Below are positions 54,122 to 64,000 of a stretch of DNA of 64,000 nucleotides, one piece after another (positions within the stretch are counted from its first letter, which is position 1; each line of letters starts with the position of its first letter). The stretch comes from Scenedesmus sp. ARA3. Taxonomy: Eukaryota; Chlorophyta; Chlorophyceae; Sphaeropleales; Scenedesmaceae. The notes under the pieces were generated by a model. That model was not told where the DNA came from. It saw only the letters and a list, made by a program, of their open reading frames with translations, and made no database searches. The translations under genes were made by a program, and so were the position numbers. Location of the stretch: positions 1 to 64,000 of the forward strand of contig RWJK01001758.1 of NCBI GenBank assembly GCA_004335835.1, given 5' to 3'.

Positions 54122-56261
54122 TCAGAAAACGCGCTCGCCCGTGCACAGCAGGTTCCAGCACACCACCGCCACCACATACATCGCCGCCGTTATCTGGAAC
54201 ACCGGCGCAAACGAACCCGTAAGCTCCACAATAAAACCCACCGACAGCACCCCCAAGATCCCCGACAAACACCCAAACGTATTGCACAGCCCGAACATCT
54301 GCCCCGCCTGCTTTGGGGCGATATCCGACATGTTTGCGACAAAGCCGGCTTGTCCGAGGCTCGTAACGCCCAGCGCCAGCGTCATCGCTGTCACTGCCGC
54401 GGCCGGCGAGATGGTAGGGTTTGAGAGGAAGAGCAGCGCGATCGCCGGCACGAGCATCGAGACGCTTTGTACGGCCTTGCGTACGAATGTGACGCTGTTG
54501 CCTGCTGCGATGAGGTTGTCTGCGAGGAAGCCCGCTGCGCTGCTGCCGACTGCCATGACGAGCCAGGGCACCAGGGACAGGAAGCTTGAGGAGCGCAGGT
54601 CAAACCCTAGTGCCTGCACAGGGTTCAAAATCAGCCACAGGGTTCAGGCACAGGGTTTACGAGCAGGGATCAGACAGAGGGTTCAACCACAGGGTTCAGC
54701 CACACAGGGTTCAGCCACAGGGTTCCGCCATAGGGTTCAGCCGCAGGGTTCAGCCACAGGGTTTCGCCATAGGGTTCAGCCGCAGGGTTCAGCCGCAGGG
54801 TTCAGCCACGGGGTTCAGCTGCAGGGTTCAGTCGCAGGGTTCAGCGACAGGGTTCAGCCGCGGGGTTCAGCCGCAGGGTTCAGTCGCAGTGTTCAGCCAC
54901 ACCGGCGGAGGCGGAGATGCGGGGTCACATGATTGGCAGCATGCAAAGGTGATGGACAGCAATGCAGGCTGCAAAGTGAGTTTGACACAAGCAGCTGCCC
55001 ACTTCAGCAGGAGCATGTATTCCTGAAGGCACGGCAACTGCCGGCCGGCTGTAACCACCGCACTACTCCGCACGAACTACAAAGCATCTGCGCGCCAACT
55101 GTGCGGCGCCTCAAGTTCAACGTGCACTGCTTTTCTCAAATTTTCACAAGTGCCCTGCAGCCGCCCACCCCGCTGAAGTAGGATGGCATCCAGTGCTGCA
55201 ACAACTGCACTACTCCGCACGGCATCTGAAGGTGCCTTTCGCTCAGCAATGAAGCAATTTTATGTGTTGCAGGGGCCCACCTTGCTGAAGTAGGATGGCA
55301 TCCAGTTGAGGTAGATGAAGTAGCCCCAGTGGTTGACAATGTTCACGATGATGATGGCCCATGTGGCGCGGTGGCTCAGCAGCTGCCACACACTCACAGC
55401 CTCACCCTTGCCGCTGCTGCTGCTGCTGCTGCTGCTGTTAGATGCATCTGCACCTTGCTGCTGCTGCTGCTGCAGTGCTTCTGCAGTGCTGTCACCACCT
55501 GCTGCTGCTGCTGCTTTGTTGGGCTTGGGTGCTATGGCCAGCCACACAGCCATCAGCGGCAGGCCCAGCAGGCCAAAGGTGTAGAAGAGGGCCTTCCAGC
55601 CAAATGTGACAAGGATGAGGGGCGACAGCACCAGCCCCACCAGGTTGCCTGCAAGGCAAGCAGGCATGCAGGCAAACAGGCGGGCATGTAAGCAGGCGGG
55701 CAGGCATGTGAGCAGTCCGTTACTTGCTAAACCAGCATGAGGGGCGACAGCACCAGGCCCACCAGATTGCCTGCAGCACACAAGGAAGGTAGGCAGGCAT
55801 GTGAGCAAGTGGGCTCCCAGCCAAGTGTGACAGGAATGGGGGGCGACAGCACCAGGCCCACCAGGTTGCCTGCGAGCAGTCAGTCAGTTAGGCGGTCAGT
55901 CAGTTAGGCGGTCAGTCAGTCAGTCAGTCAGTCAGTTACTCATTCAGTCACTGGTAAAAGCATTTGGTCTGGCAGTCAATCAGTCAGTCATGCAGGCTAA
56001 GAATCATCCAAAAGGCGAGCCGACAGGCCGGCTGTTGGCGCTGAGTGTGGATGCTATGCCTCAAGCCCAGATGGCAACTGGCATTGACCAACACCACAGC
56101 AGAGCGTTGTCCCGCTGCTGCTGCTGCTGCTGCCGCCCAGGCTTTACCTGAGTGGAAGCCTGTGAAAGACATGCCCAGTGCCCGCGCCTTGGCTGATGCG
56201 GGCACGTGAGCAGCCACCATGTTGCTCATGGAGGGCAGCGCCACACCCTCACCCAGGCCCT

Positions 56262-56300
<39 letters not shown>

Positions 56301-58055
56301 ACTGTGCAACTGCGTAACGAGAGCGCACCAAAGAGCTGGCTCTATTCATGGTCATCAACGGCAACTCTGATCCACACATATGCCCTTTGATGGCTTGATG
56401 ACATCGCCTTTGCATACAGGCAGCACAACGCATGCAGCAGGCCATGCGTTCCGCTGACATCAGCATCCCCTCACTCACCACACACATGCGTGCCAGCAGC
56501 ACCGCCGGCACAAACAAAGGCATGCGCCGCGTAACAACAACGCAGCAGCTGCAGCCGCTGCGCCACCACTCACCACACACATGCGTGCCAGCAGCACCGC
56601 CGGCAGCGTCATGCCAGCCGCCGCCACTGCAGGCGACAGCGCGGCCGGCAGCAGCAGCGACGCGATGCTGAACCATGCCACCCCGAAGCCGATGACTGCG
56701 CGGCCGCCAAACTTGTCTGCCAGGTGGCCCCCCAGCAGCTGCGTGGCTGTGTAGCCCCACAGGAACGCTGACTGGATCAGGCCCTGCAGCAGTATTGACA
56801 GAATGACACATTGTTTGAAAAAAGTGACATGGTGCGCCGTCCTCTTGTGGGGTTGGCTGTGTAGCCCCAAAGGAACGCTGACTGGATCAGGCCCTGCAGC
56901 AGAAACACGATTATGACATTCTTTGCTCAGTGGTGTGACAACCAGCGAGAGCTTTTTGAGCTGCAAGTAAACCGTGGCCACAACTGAAAGGGGAACCACT
57001 TGCTGTTTGCTCTGCTAGGTACTTGCTGGCAATCAAAACCGGAGCTGCTGACATACCAGAGACCCTTGCTGCGCTGCTGCTGCTACTGCTGGTGGTGGTG
57101 CCGGTGCGCTGCTGCTGCTGCTGCTGCTGTTGCTGCCTCTGCTTGTGGTATAATTTGCTATAGCTGCACATACCTGCACTGTTAACTCCTGCGCCATGCG
57201 CAGTATGGCCATGCTGCTGCTATCCCCCGCTGCTGCCGCTAGTTTTCTGCGTCTCTTTCGCCACATCCGCACCTGCACTGTTGCCGGCCAGCCAAACTCC
57301 TGCGCCATGGGCAGTATGGCCACACTCAAGCAGATGCGGTCCATGTTGCACACCAGCAGCACCAGCGCCAGCGGCAGCACCACACGGCTGAACCAGGCAC
57401 CACCCACTGCATGAATGTTGCAGCATTGCGGTGCAGGGTTGCTTGTTTTCACACAGTTATACGGTACAGGATGTGTGGATGCGAGTGGATAAACTGCATG
57501 CAGTGCCGGTAGGTGTGGGTCATCTGCAGATGTGCATGCGGCGAGAGCTCAAGAGCAGCATCGGGATGTAAACAGCTAGCAGGCATGCTCCTAGTAGAGG
57601 TGAGGGTATCACTGTCTCGTCGATGGCACCACCTCTTACATCAACACGCAACTGCTGGTGGCTATCTGATAAGCAAGCACATTGCGCAGTTCTGCAAGCA
57701 GACTTGGGCAGCAGTGCAAGGAAAGTCTGATGGGCGGTGCACCCGCACCTTCTGCATCCCCAGACCCTGGAGCAGCAGCTGCTGATGCAGACGCCACCAC
57801 AGTGTGACGAGGCTTGGCACTGCTCTGCTGCTGGCTGCTTATCTGCAGACTGCTATGGTGCAAACTGCTGCTGAAGTAGTGCTGCTGCTGTTGCTGCCAG
57901 GGCAGCACACCAGGTGCATGCCTGCTAGCGACGCGTTGCCGCACATGGAGAGCAGATGCTGCTGAGATTACATGGCTACGTTGCTTGGCGTTGCATTTGC
58001 TGCTGCTAAAGGCAGAGCAGTGCCGTCCACCGAGAGCAGCAGCAGCTGCTGACAT
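54122..58055 (-). CDS. Plastid phosphate/anion transporter, PHT4 (SLC17-like MFS) family
   Basis: Six minus-strand exons: 58055-57749, 57406-57273, 56783-56574, 56259-56148, 55648-55281, 54613-54122. Total 1623 nt, 540 residues; an alternative exon-1 end at 57743 also keeps phase. The first ~85 residues (Ser/Ala/Arg/His-rich, then HTVVASASAAAA) form a plastid transit peptide. The MFS core has CNMDRICLSVAILPMAQEFGW, QSAFLWGYTATQLLGGHLADKFGGR, GLGEGVALPSMSNM, and in the C-half WGYFIYLNWMPSYFSKALGFDLRSS and GQMFGLCNTFGCLSGILG. These match the PHT4/ANTR group, which moves inorganic phosphate (some members ascorbate) at plastid membranes. A Gln/Ser-rich loop sits between the two six-helix halves. 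The transport substrate is inferred from the family. Confidence 0.88.
54618..54902 (+). repeat. 13-bp minisatellite in PHT4 intron, telomere-like core
   Basis: About 20 units of CAGGGTTCAGCCR, with variants GGGTTCCGCCAT and GGGTTTCGCC, fill much of the last intron. The core GGGTTCA differs by one base from the plant-type telomere unit GGGTTTA. It begins immediately upstream, in transcript sense, of the last acceptor. Confidence 0.9.
55170..55195 (-). repeat. Copy of PHT4 exon 5 end
   Basis: CGCTGAAGTAGGATGGCATCCAG copies 55283-55305, the end of exon 5 (WMPSYFS). A CTGCAACAACTGCACTACTCCGCACG sequence nearby is also repeated (55060 and 55196). Confidence 0.75.
55736..55950 (-). repeat. Two copies of PHT4 exon 5 start plus GTCA microsatellite
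   Basis: On the minus strand, acceptor plus NLVGLVLSP is copied at about 55775-55736 and 55875-55837, upstream of the real exon starting at 55648. A CAGT/GTCA tetranucleotide tract follows at 55876-55950. Confidence 0.85.
56462..56515 (-). repeat. Copy of PHT4 exon 3 end with donor
   Basis: Reverse complement encodes PAVLLARMCV followed by GTGAG, as at the real exon end 56574. It lies downstream in transcript sense. Confidence 0.85.
56850..56905 (-). repeat. Upstream copy of PHT4 exon 3 start
   Basis: Minus-strand CTGCAG plus GLIQSAFLWGYTA is copied about 115 bp upstream, in transcript sense, of the real start at 56783. It diverges after the TA of the GYTA codons. Confidence 0.85.
57172..57220 (-). 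repeat. Copy of PHT4 exon 2 end with donor
   Basis: The minus strand reads SMAILRMAQELTVQ plus GTGCAG, a decayed copy of SVAILPMAQEFGWPATVQ at the real exon end 57273. Confidence 0.8.
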
Positions 58056-58909
58056 GCTGCTGCTGCTGCTGCTACCTGTACTGCAGGTGACAGACGCGCA
58101 GGCACACCTACACGCTTATATTGCTATGTAAACGAAAAAAACGAGACCGCAATTTCGAAGTCAGCCACCACACAGAATGATCGCAACGACAGCTACGAGT
58201 GGTTGACAGGAAACGTGGTATGGAGAGTATATAAGCAACAACGTGCCGTAGCAAAAGCTTACAGAACCCTGTAAGTACAGAAACACAAAGCAGAAGTTCC
58301 GTACATGCCAAATCGTTCTGTATGTCCTTTGTCATGCACTTCTAAGGTCTGGTGGTGGCGCATCGAGCTGCAGATCTGAAGATGTGTCAATAAACGTGCT
58401 TCTTATACAGTTTCTGATTGGGAAGCTAGTACTGCTGACAGCAGTACGAGTGGAAAGCGTTGGGACCACGCCTTCGTCCAATGGTGACTCACAATTGCTG
58501 GATCCTTGTTCGAGGGGCTGTTTTTTCGACAAACAACATGATGTACTCCAGCTATTGAAGTCACATTGTGAGGCAGCGTGCTACGTCGGAGCTGAAAAAG
58601 CAGCAACAACGAGTATCTCACCAAGGAAGAAGAAGCAGAGGTATGCAGCTCACGCACACGCAATCAGCACAATGGACCTTCAAACCAGAGCAATGTATCG
58701 TTACACGCTGATTACAGAAGCATGACTTAGTTAACATGCAGCTCTGGCACAGTTGTCCAGGGTTAGCTCTGTCTGCTGCCAGCAGCGCTGCCACCCTCCA
58801 TCGCTACTGCTGCTCACTACCTGTGTTCCTTGCTCCCAGGTTGCTCAGCACAGCTTGAATACCTCCTACTACTGTGTTACAACACTGATACATCTGCCTG
58901 GTCGACGTC
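58056..58909. promoter_or_regulatory. Divergent promoter region, PHT4-like / TspO
   Basis: 854 bp separate two start codons pointing away from each other. The first ~60 bases still contain triplet tract. The middle (58110-58740) is free of CTG/CAG tracts and AT-richer. GAGTATATAAGC at about 58225 could be a TATA-like element reading toward TspO. I cannot define operators. Confidence 0.4.
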
Positions 58910-59351
58910 ATGGGAGCTGCACAGTCAGCGCTGGATGCTCTCCCTGGCATCATCAGGAATGGCCCCTTGGTAAGCCTATCTCCTTTCAGCGCTAGCTCTT
59001 GCTGTTGTGTTGTGAAGCGCTTGCAGATCTCTAGCCCAGAGTATGCACAGCCTGCATAGCACGCAGCACACAGTGCCACGCAGCACAAAGTGCCCTGCGC
59101 ATGCATGCAAGCTGGAGTCGCAGTGTACCCCGAAGGCTGGGCTAAGAATCTGCAAGCAAGCAATACTTACACCTGTCTCACCTCTGCTACTAGCGCACAG
59201 CAGCTCATTACGACGTCCTTAGCAGCAGCAGGGGACCGTGGCTACCCTGCTGCTTTGCGGCAGCTGTAGTGCCCCCAATGTCTCCCTGTCAGCTACAGGC
59301 TTCTTGTCTGCCACTACAATGAAGGTTTGCAGGCCTCCTGCTCAGCCATTG

Positions 59352-59407
<56 letters not shown>

Positions 59408-62003
59408 TTGTTCTGTTTGCACTGCAGATGCTGTCCCTCGGTGTGCCTCTGGCACTGGGGCAAGTTGTGGGCCTGGCATCACTGCCTGCAGTGTTTGGCT
59501 GGTGAGCAATTGTGACAGCTGCCAGCGCAACAGCCAACTTGGCAGGTGAACTGCACCTAGAGCAGTTGAATTGCTCCTAGAGCAATGACAGCTGCTGCTT
59601 GGATGTGCAGCGGCCATGCTCCTACTTGTATTTGCAGCTCACTTGACCTCAGGCATGGCAGTGCACGACAGCATTGCTTGCGTGCGGCTGATGCATGGGC
59701 GATGAAAAACATGACAGCATAACAGCAAGCTGCATCTGCAGACATGTGCTGGCTTGCGCGTGCCTGCTCAAGCACCTTGCGCCGTGCCTTGCAGCGGCCG
59801 CAACTGCCTGCTGCGGCTGAAACGTCTGCACATGTTTTATACAGCATCCACACATGGGCCTGCATATCTTGCCATTTGGCAAACACCAATAAAACACAGC
59901 ATTAATGCTCACCACCGCATGTGCCCCCTGCAGGTACATCCCCAAGCTGCGCAAGCCCCGCTGGGCGCCACCCGCGCCAGTCTTCGGCCAGGTGGGTGGT
60001 GGTATCCACTCTGCAAGGAAAACTGGCAGCGCTTTGCTTGCTCGTGTTGCTTAAACTGCAGAGCACCCTGCTGTCACGTACTGTGCTGTGACTTAGATAT
60101 ACTGGTACAGACAGTTCTGTTGCGCAATACGTTCATGCAGTTGCCTCCTTTCCAGAATCGGCTGATAAATCGTACAACGCAGTGCCATCAACTTGCTTTA
60201 TTTCCCTCCTTGCAGACCTGAGCGGTGCTGTATGGTGTCATGGGTTACCCCTCCTACCTGGTGGGCAAGCCACCAGCCATCCTTTATAACCTATTGTTGC
60301 TGTCCCTCTGCTGCACCGCTGCTGCACCCACACCATGTATGGCGTCATGTGCTACGCCTCATACGTAGTGGGCAAGCCACCCAGCCATCTTCATGACATG
60401 TTGTTGCTGTCCTTCTGCTGTCTGCCACCCTGCTTGCAGACCTGGGCGGTGCTGTATGGTGTGGTGGGCTATGCCTCCTACCTGGGAGGAAAGGCTGCGG
60501 GCTGTGCACAGCTACCCCTCACTTAAACGGTCTCCAGCCTGCAACATGTTTTAATTGTGTTCATCTGCTATCTATATCCTGCATCTTGCTTTGCTTGCAG
60601 ACCTGGGCGGTGCTGTATGGTGTGATGGGCTACGCCTCCTACCTGGTGGGCAAGGCTGCGGGCTGGCGCAGCTACCCCATGGGTGTGTATGCGGCACAGC
60701 TGGCGCTCAACCTTGCCTGGCAGCCCATCTTCTTCCTGCTCAAGCGCCCTGGGGTGGCGCAGGTTGAGATTGTAGGTGAGACATCAGGTTTCTAAGACAT
60801 GATTACCATGAACTTTGAGTTTGTTGTACACAATGTGTATGCGGCGCAGCTGGCGCTCAACCTGGTGTGGCAGCCCATCTTCTTCCTGCTCAAGCGCCCT
60901 GGGGTGGCGCAGGTGGAGATTGTGGGTGAGGCGCTGCTGCTTCTGTTAGTAAAAGCCAATGCTATAGTGCCACTATAGTATATATAGTAAGCGGCTTACT
61001 GAACTGGCGACCCTCGTACCTGTAGTAAGTTTGGAGCAGCCTGCAGCTAGCTGCGAGCTGAGTCCAAGTTGAGGTGCTGTGTGCAGCTGACCAACATGCT
61101 CTGCACTGCATGCAACCGTTGCAGCTGGGACACAACTGCTCAAACCGCAACATGTGACCTGATAGTGCTGCTGTGTCGCCTTACATCTGCATCTGACCCC
61201 ACTTCTGACGTTACTTCTGCATCAAGCCGTGGCACATCTGACTTTGCTTCTGTTTCACATCTGTCGCTGCCTGCAGCGCTGCTGGGTGCCGTGGCCTACA
61301 CCACTGCCGAGTCCTGTCAGGCGTGCCTCATGCAGACACATCTGTAACAAAACATTGCACTTCTGCGCCTTGTTCTGCCCTCTGCCCCTTCTGCAGCGCT
61401 GGTGGGTGCTGTGGCCTACACCACTGCTGAGTTCTTCAAGGTGGACGCCACTGCTGGCCAGCTCATGCTGCCCTACCTGGCCTTCACCACCTACGCCACT
61501 GCACTCAACTACCGCTTCTGGAAGGACAACCCAGAGGTGCGTTACATGATGCGTCATCACTAGGTTTCAAGTATAGTTTTCAAGTATGAAAAGTTTGATT
61601 TGCTGCAGCACCGCCTCACCTGTGACATCTAGCAACAGGCCTTGGCCACCAAATGTTCGAGTGCTGGTGACTAGTGGCGCTTAAGTAACCCTTGTAGAGG
61701 GACAACACTGAGGTTTAAAAAGACAGACCAGTCCATCTGAAATGTCATAGCCAGTGACAGCCAGTCAGCTGTGCATGTGGCGAACAACATAAAGGCGTGT
61801 TTAGCATAATGGGAGGCAGCTTGTACGATGATGCAGCACCGCCTCACCTATAAGATCAGCACCAAGCAGTGGTCACTTGATGAGCAAATGCTGCTCAGTA
61901 GCAGCACTGCGGAGGACAGTGCAGCATAGGAGGCGACTTGTGCTGGCAGACATGTGGTGTACTGGCAGCAGCACCTCAGCTGTCAGGCGGGCCAGAGTAA
62001 GGC

Positions 62004-62036
<33 letters not shown>

Positions 62037-62693
62037 CTGCTGAGCAGCCTGTTTGTGCTGCTAGAGCGTTCAGTCTTGTGGCTGCATGGCAAGTGCCTGT
62101 TAGGGTGTTATATAACATGTTATGTCATACTGAAGCATGTTATATGCTATATAGCATGTTATAACTATAGCATGCAGATGGGGTGCTGCCGCTGGCACTC
62201 CTAGCAAAGCTGGCAGCATCTTGGCATGCTTCATTTGTTAATCGTAGCAGCAGCAAGATTATGAACGGCAGCAGCAGCAAGATGCCATCTCAGTGAGCCG
62301 GCAGCGTGGCACAGTGAGCAGCAGTGGCACCAACCAGCGTTCTGAATACGGTTATTTTTTTTCACAAAACCCCATTGCCCAAAGACGTGTGCATGGGATC
62401 CACAGAGACCAGGTAGACTCCCGCTGCTGCTGTTTGACTCAGGCTGCTGTGTCATGAAGGGTGCCATATTGATATGAATATGGCGCTACATGACACACCA
62501 GCCTGCATCAAACTCTCGGCTAGCTGCTGCAGGTCAGATTAGATTCTGTTAACACCCTCAGGGCAGTGCCAGCACGCGTCAATAAGCGTCGCAGTGAGCT
62601 GAATTGCTTGTTGCATGCGTCCAAACTGCACCTGTTGTGCTGTGTGCCGTGCAGGAGTCGTCTCCTCATGACATCAAGCCCAAGGCAGCATGA
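58910..62693 (+). CDS. TSPO: TspO/MBR family translocator protein
   Basis: Six exons: 58910-58969, 59428-59501, 59934-59991, 60601-60775, 61397-61536, 62655-62693. Total 546 nt, 181 residues, phases consistent. The last exon is only 13 codons (EESSPHDIKPKAA joined to NP) but fits in frame after a GTGCAG acceptor. Five hydrophobic segments are visible. Family motifs are KPRWAPPAPVFGQTWAVLYGVMGYASYLVG, ALNLAWQPIFFLL and LPYLAFTTYATALNYRFWKDN. TspO/MBR proteins bind tetrapyrroles, cholesterol or related ligands in outer mitochondrial, ER/Golgi or bacterial membranes and respond to stress in plants. The location here is not determined. Exon 4 has three extra copies upstream and one copy of its end downstream. 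Confidence 0.9.
60216..60520 (+). repeat. Three upstream copies of TspO exon 4 start
   Basis: Copies start at 60216 (TERCCMVSWVT in one frame, but the bases match the exon), about 60333 (partial, YGVMCYASYVVGKP) and 60440 (TWAVLYGVVGYASYLGGKAAG). The real exon is at 60601. Two of the three keep the TTGCAG acceptor. Confidence 0.88.
60835..60925 (+). repeat. Copy of TspO exon 4 end with donor
   Basis: VYAAQLALNLVWQPIFFLLKRPGVAQVEIV plus GGTGAG copies the real end at 60775 at high identity (A to V is the main change). It is 90 bp long, in the same phase. Confidence 0.92.
61277..61315 (+). repeat. Upstream copy of TspO exon 5 start
   Basis: CTGCAG plus ALLGAVAYTTAES precedes the real ALVGAVAYTTAEF at 61397 by 120 bp. 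Sequence upstream of both acceptors is also related. Confidence 0.88.
62110..62178. repeat. AT-rich palindrome cluster in last TspO intron
   Basis: The blocks GCATGTTATA and its relatives alternate in both orientations (GTTATATAAC, GCATGTTATATGCTATATAG, CATGTTATAACTATAGCATG). Several overlapping hairpins are possible. Confidence 0.75.
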
Positions 62694-63696
62694 GGGGCAG
62701 TGTGGACCCAGAGGCTGCACGGAGGCTGCATGAAGGCGGCATGGTGTGCAGCATGAAGGCACTACTGGAAACCCTACTCATGTTTGCGTTGCCGTTGCTG
62801 TTGGAGGTTGGATACCCTGGTAGCGTTGCTGTTGCTGCTTGACGTTGACGGCGCATGCGCAGTCGACTGCGCAGTCGTTGTGGCTGGGAGTTGCTGTGAC
62901 ATGGAACATAGGGTTTCCTTTCGATGCAATTCCGCCACCGCGAATGGCAAGCATTGCACGCACGTTGCAATTGCATTGCAATTGCAATCAGGATGCGATC
63001 GTGGATATCTCACAATTTACTGGGCGCCTGGCCGCGAAACTGAAGGAACAAAGGTAGTAGAACATGTAGAACCCAAATCCGGGCTTTTTTCCGGCTCGCA
63101 GAGGGTTTTTACCCCTGTATTCCTCAAGATTCTGTTTACCGTTGCATCGTGGTTGCATATTCATTGCATGCTCATTGCGTCCATGCTGTGGCGGACTTGC
63201 ATCGAAAGGAAACCCTATGAATGTACTGGGCCTGCCAGCGTGTACTTGCTTTGGACTGCAGCACTGGCGGCGTGTTGTAACATAGCCAGGGGAGCCCCTG
63301 GCTCATTTGGCAGGATACGTGTTACATAACATAGTAGGCCTGGGGTTAGAGCAGCAGTGGCACTGGTGGCCAGCGCTGATGGCAGTCTTGAGTGTTGCCC
63401 AACATCTGCAAGAGAACATGCCCGTAAACATGCATAATTCAGTGACTGCTACATCATACTTTTTTTCCTGTAACTCTTAATGGATTTAATTTTGAGCATT
63501 GGCAGGTTTACAACAACCATTGGCGTAATGTGCTTGATGTCAGCATGCTGTAAACCCTGGAACCTTGTTTCAGGCTGGGCCGCAAAGCATTGCGAAGTGC
63601 GCAACAGTGGAAATTGAAAGGTTGAATGTAAGTTGCTGTTTGCCAGTGAGTTCAGCCAGCGGCTGAACATGCCGTAAGCACAGCAGTGGCACCAAC
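62694..63696. other. Intergenic: TspO to the last gene, with an inverted-repeat element
   Basis: The region contains the element at 62907-63219 and a perfect 16-bp palindrome GCGCAGTCGACTGCGC at 62857-62872. Otherwise there is no coding signal. The 63470-63690 stretch should contain the promoter of the next gene. Confidence 0.5.
62907..63219. mobile_element. Putative MITE-like element with 32-bp terminal inverted repeats
   Basis: CATAGGGTTTCCTTTCGATG... at 62907-62938 is the reverse complement of 63188-63219 with one mismatch in 32 bases. Similarity weakens but continues inward (GCAATTGCATTGCAATTGCA on the left; GCAT and CATTGC blocks on the right). Length 313 bp, no transposase. I could not identify a clear target-site duplication, so the class is uncertain. 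Confidence 0.6.
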
Positions 63697-64000
63697 ATGT
63701 GGGGTGGCCTGGCACAGCTAGGGAACCACTTGGGAGAAGCTATTCAGCGTGCGAAGACCGAACTTGAGAAAATCGACAGTCCCGATTTTGGTTACGATGA
63801 TACTGAGCAGAAAAAGCCCGCAAGCGAGGCAGGATACGTTGAGGAGGACGAGGAGTTTACAGTTGATGCAGGCGGGCTGTTCATAGCAACAGGTGATAAT
63901 GAACATGATGCAATATAGTAAGAATGATAACAGTCGTCGACTTGCTGACCCTGTGTTTGTGCTGTAGGCCATGCAGCGAAGAAGCCCCCTGCAACCAACC
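63697..64000 (+). CDS. Start of an unknown acidic, possibly coiled-coil protein (3' truncated)
   Basis: Exon 1 runs 63697-63892 (donor GTGATA) and exon 2 starts at 63968 after GCTGTAG; both continue in phase (G|GC). The protein begins MWGGLAQLGNHLGEAIQRAKTE, an amphipathic helix, then an acidic part (EEDEEFTVD). The short helix plus an acidic linker resembles golgin-type N-termini, but this is weak. Retaining the intron would end the protein 8 codons later at TAG (63916-63918). Confidence 0.45.

Noticed and set aside
55876..55950. GTCA repeat as an attachment site or origin
   Set aside because: A plain tetranucleotide microsatellite in an intron with no other supporting element.
58384..58725. 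Possible 113-codon plus-strand gene in the PHT4/TspO divergent region
   Set aside because: It begins at GTG rather than ATG, shows no recognisable motif, and the opposite strand is also open. It may be a relic, but it cannot be supported.

Overview
The window is nuclear DNA of a green alga (Chlorophyta). Chlorophyceae, perhaps a Scenedesmus-like lineage, is an inference from style, not proven. The evidence is as follows. Genes are split by many short GT-AG introns. Several predicted proteins begin with plastid-type or mitochondrial-type presequences. CTG/CAG triplet tracts are everywhere. The gene set is plant/algal: a plastid lipase of the PLIP type, a PHT4-type phosphate transporter, a plastid alpha/beta hydrolase and a choline-monooxygenase-like Rieske enzyme. 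I saw no operons, Shine-Dalgarno sites, tRNA, rRNA or CRISPR. Two runs of N (25337-25522, 44597-44646) show this is a scaffold.

Layout. 61-2032 and 3224-6052: two tandem paralogues of a DUF4436-like membrane protein (the first is cut by the window edge). 6584-9208: JmjC/cupin-like putative oxygenase. 10179-13985: plastid alpha/beta hydrolase. 14718-18577: class-3 lipase of the PLIP type. 18578-22385: long gene-free stretch. 22386-27034: Rieske oxygenase resembling choline monooxygenase. Minus strand 28242-29965: unknown small plastid protein. Minus strand 31154-32502: lipoyl domain fused to a KGD4/MRPS36-like tail. 32873-46992: CTR9 of the Paf1 complex, 23 exons. 48046-49673: secreted PEBP protein. 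51095-52667: secreted repeat protein. Minus strand 54122-58055: PHT4-like transporter. 58910-62693: TspO/MBR. 63697 to the window end: start of an unknown gene.

Exon chains were built by hand so that all splice phases agree; the sums are multiples of three for every complete gene. The genes look like independent nuclear units. Divergent pairs (lipoyl-KGD4/CTR9 and PHT4/TspO) may share promoter regions.

The most striking property is not a single gene. Nearly every gene carries extra, partly decayed copies of exon edges in the neighbouring intron: an exon start with its acceptor, an exon end with its donor, or the stop codon with its 3' flank. CTR9 alone has about seventeen such clusters. Together with CTG tracts placed just before 3' splice sites, this suggests a genome with a very high rate of short tandem duplication whose products survive only where splicing can remove them. 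Other points worth attention are the lipoyl-KGD4 fusion, a foreign-looking coding relic with a near-perfect 41-bp-arm hairpin inside CTR9, and a 313-bp element with terminal inverted repeats near 63 kb.
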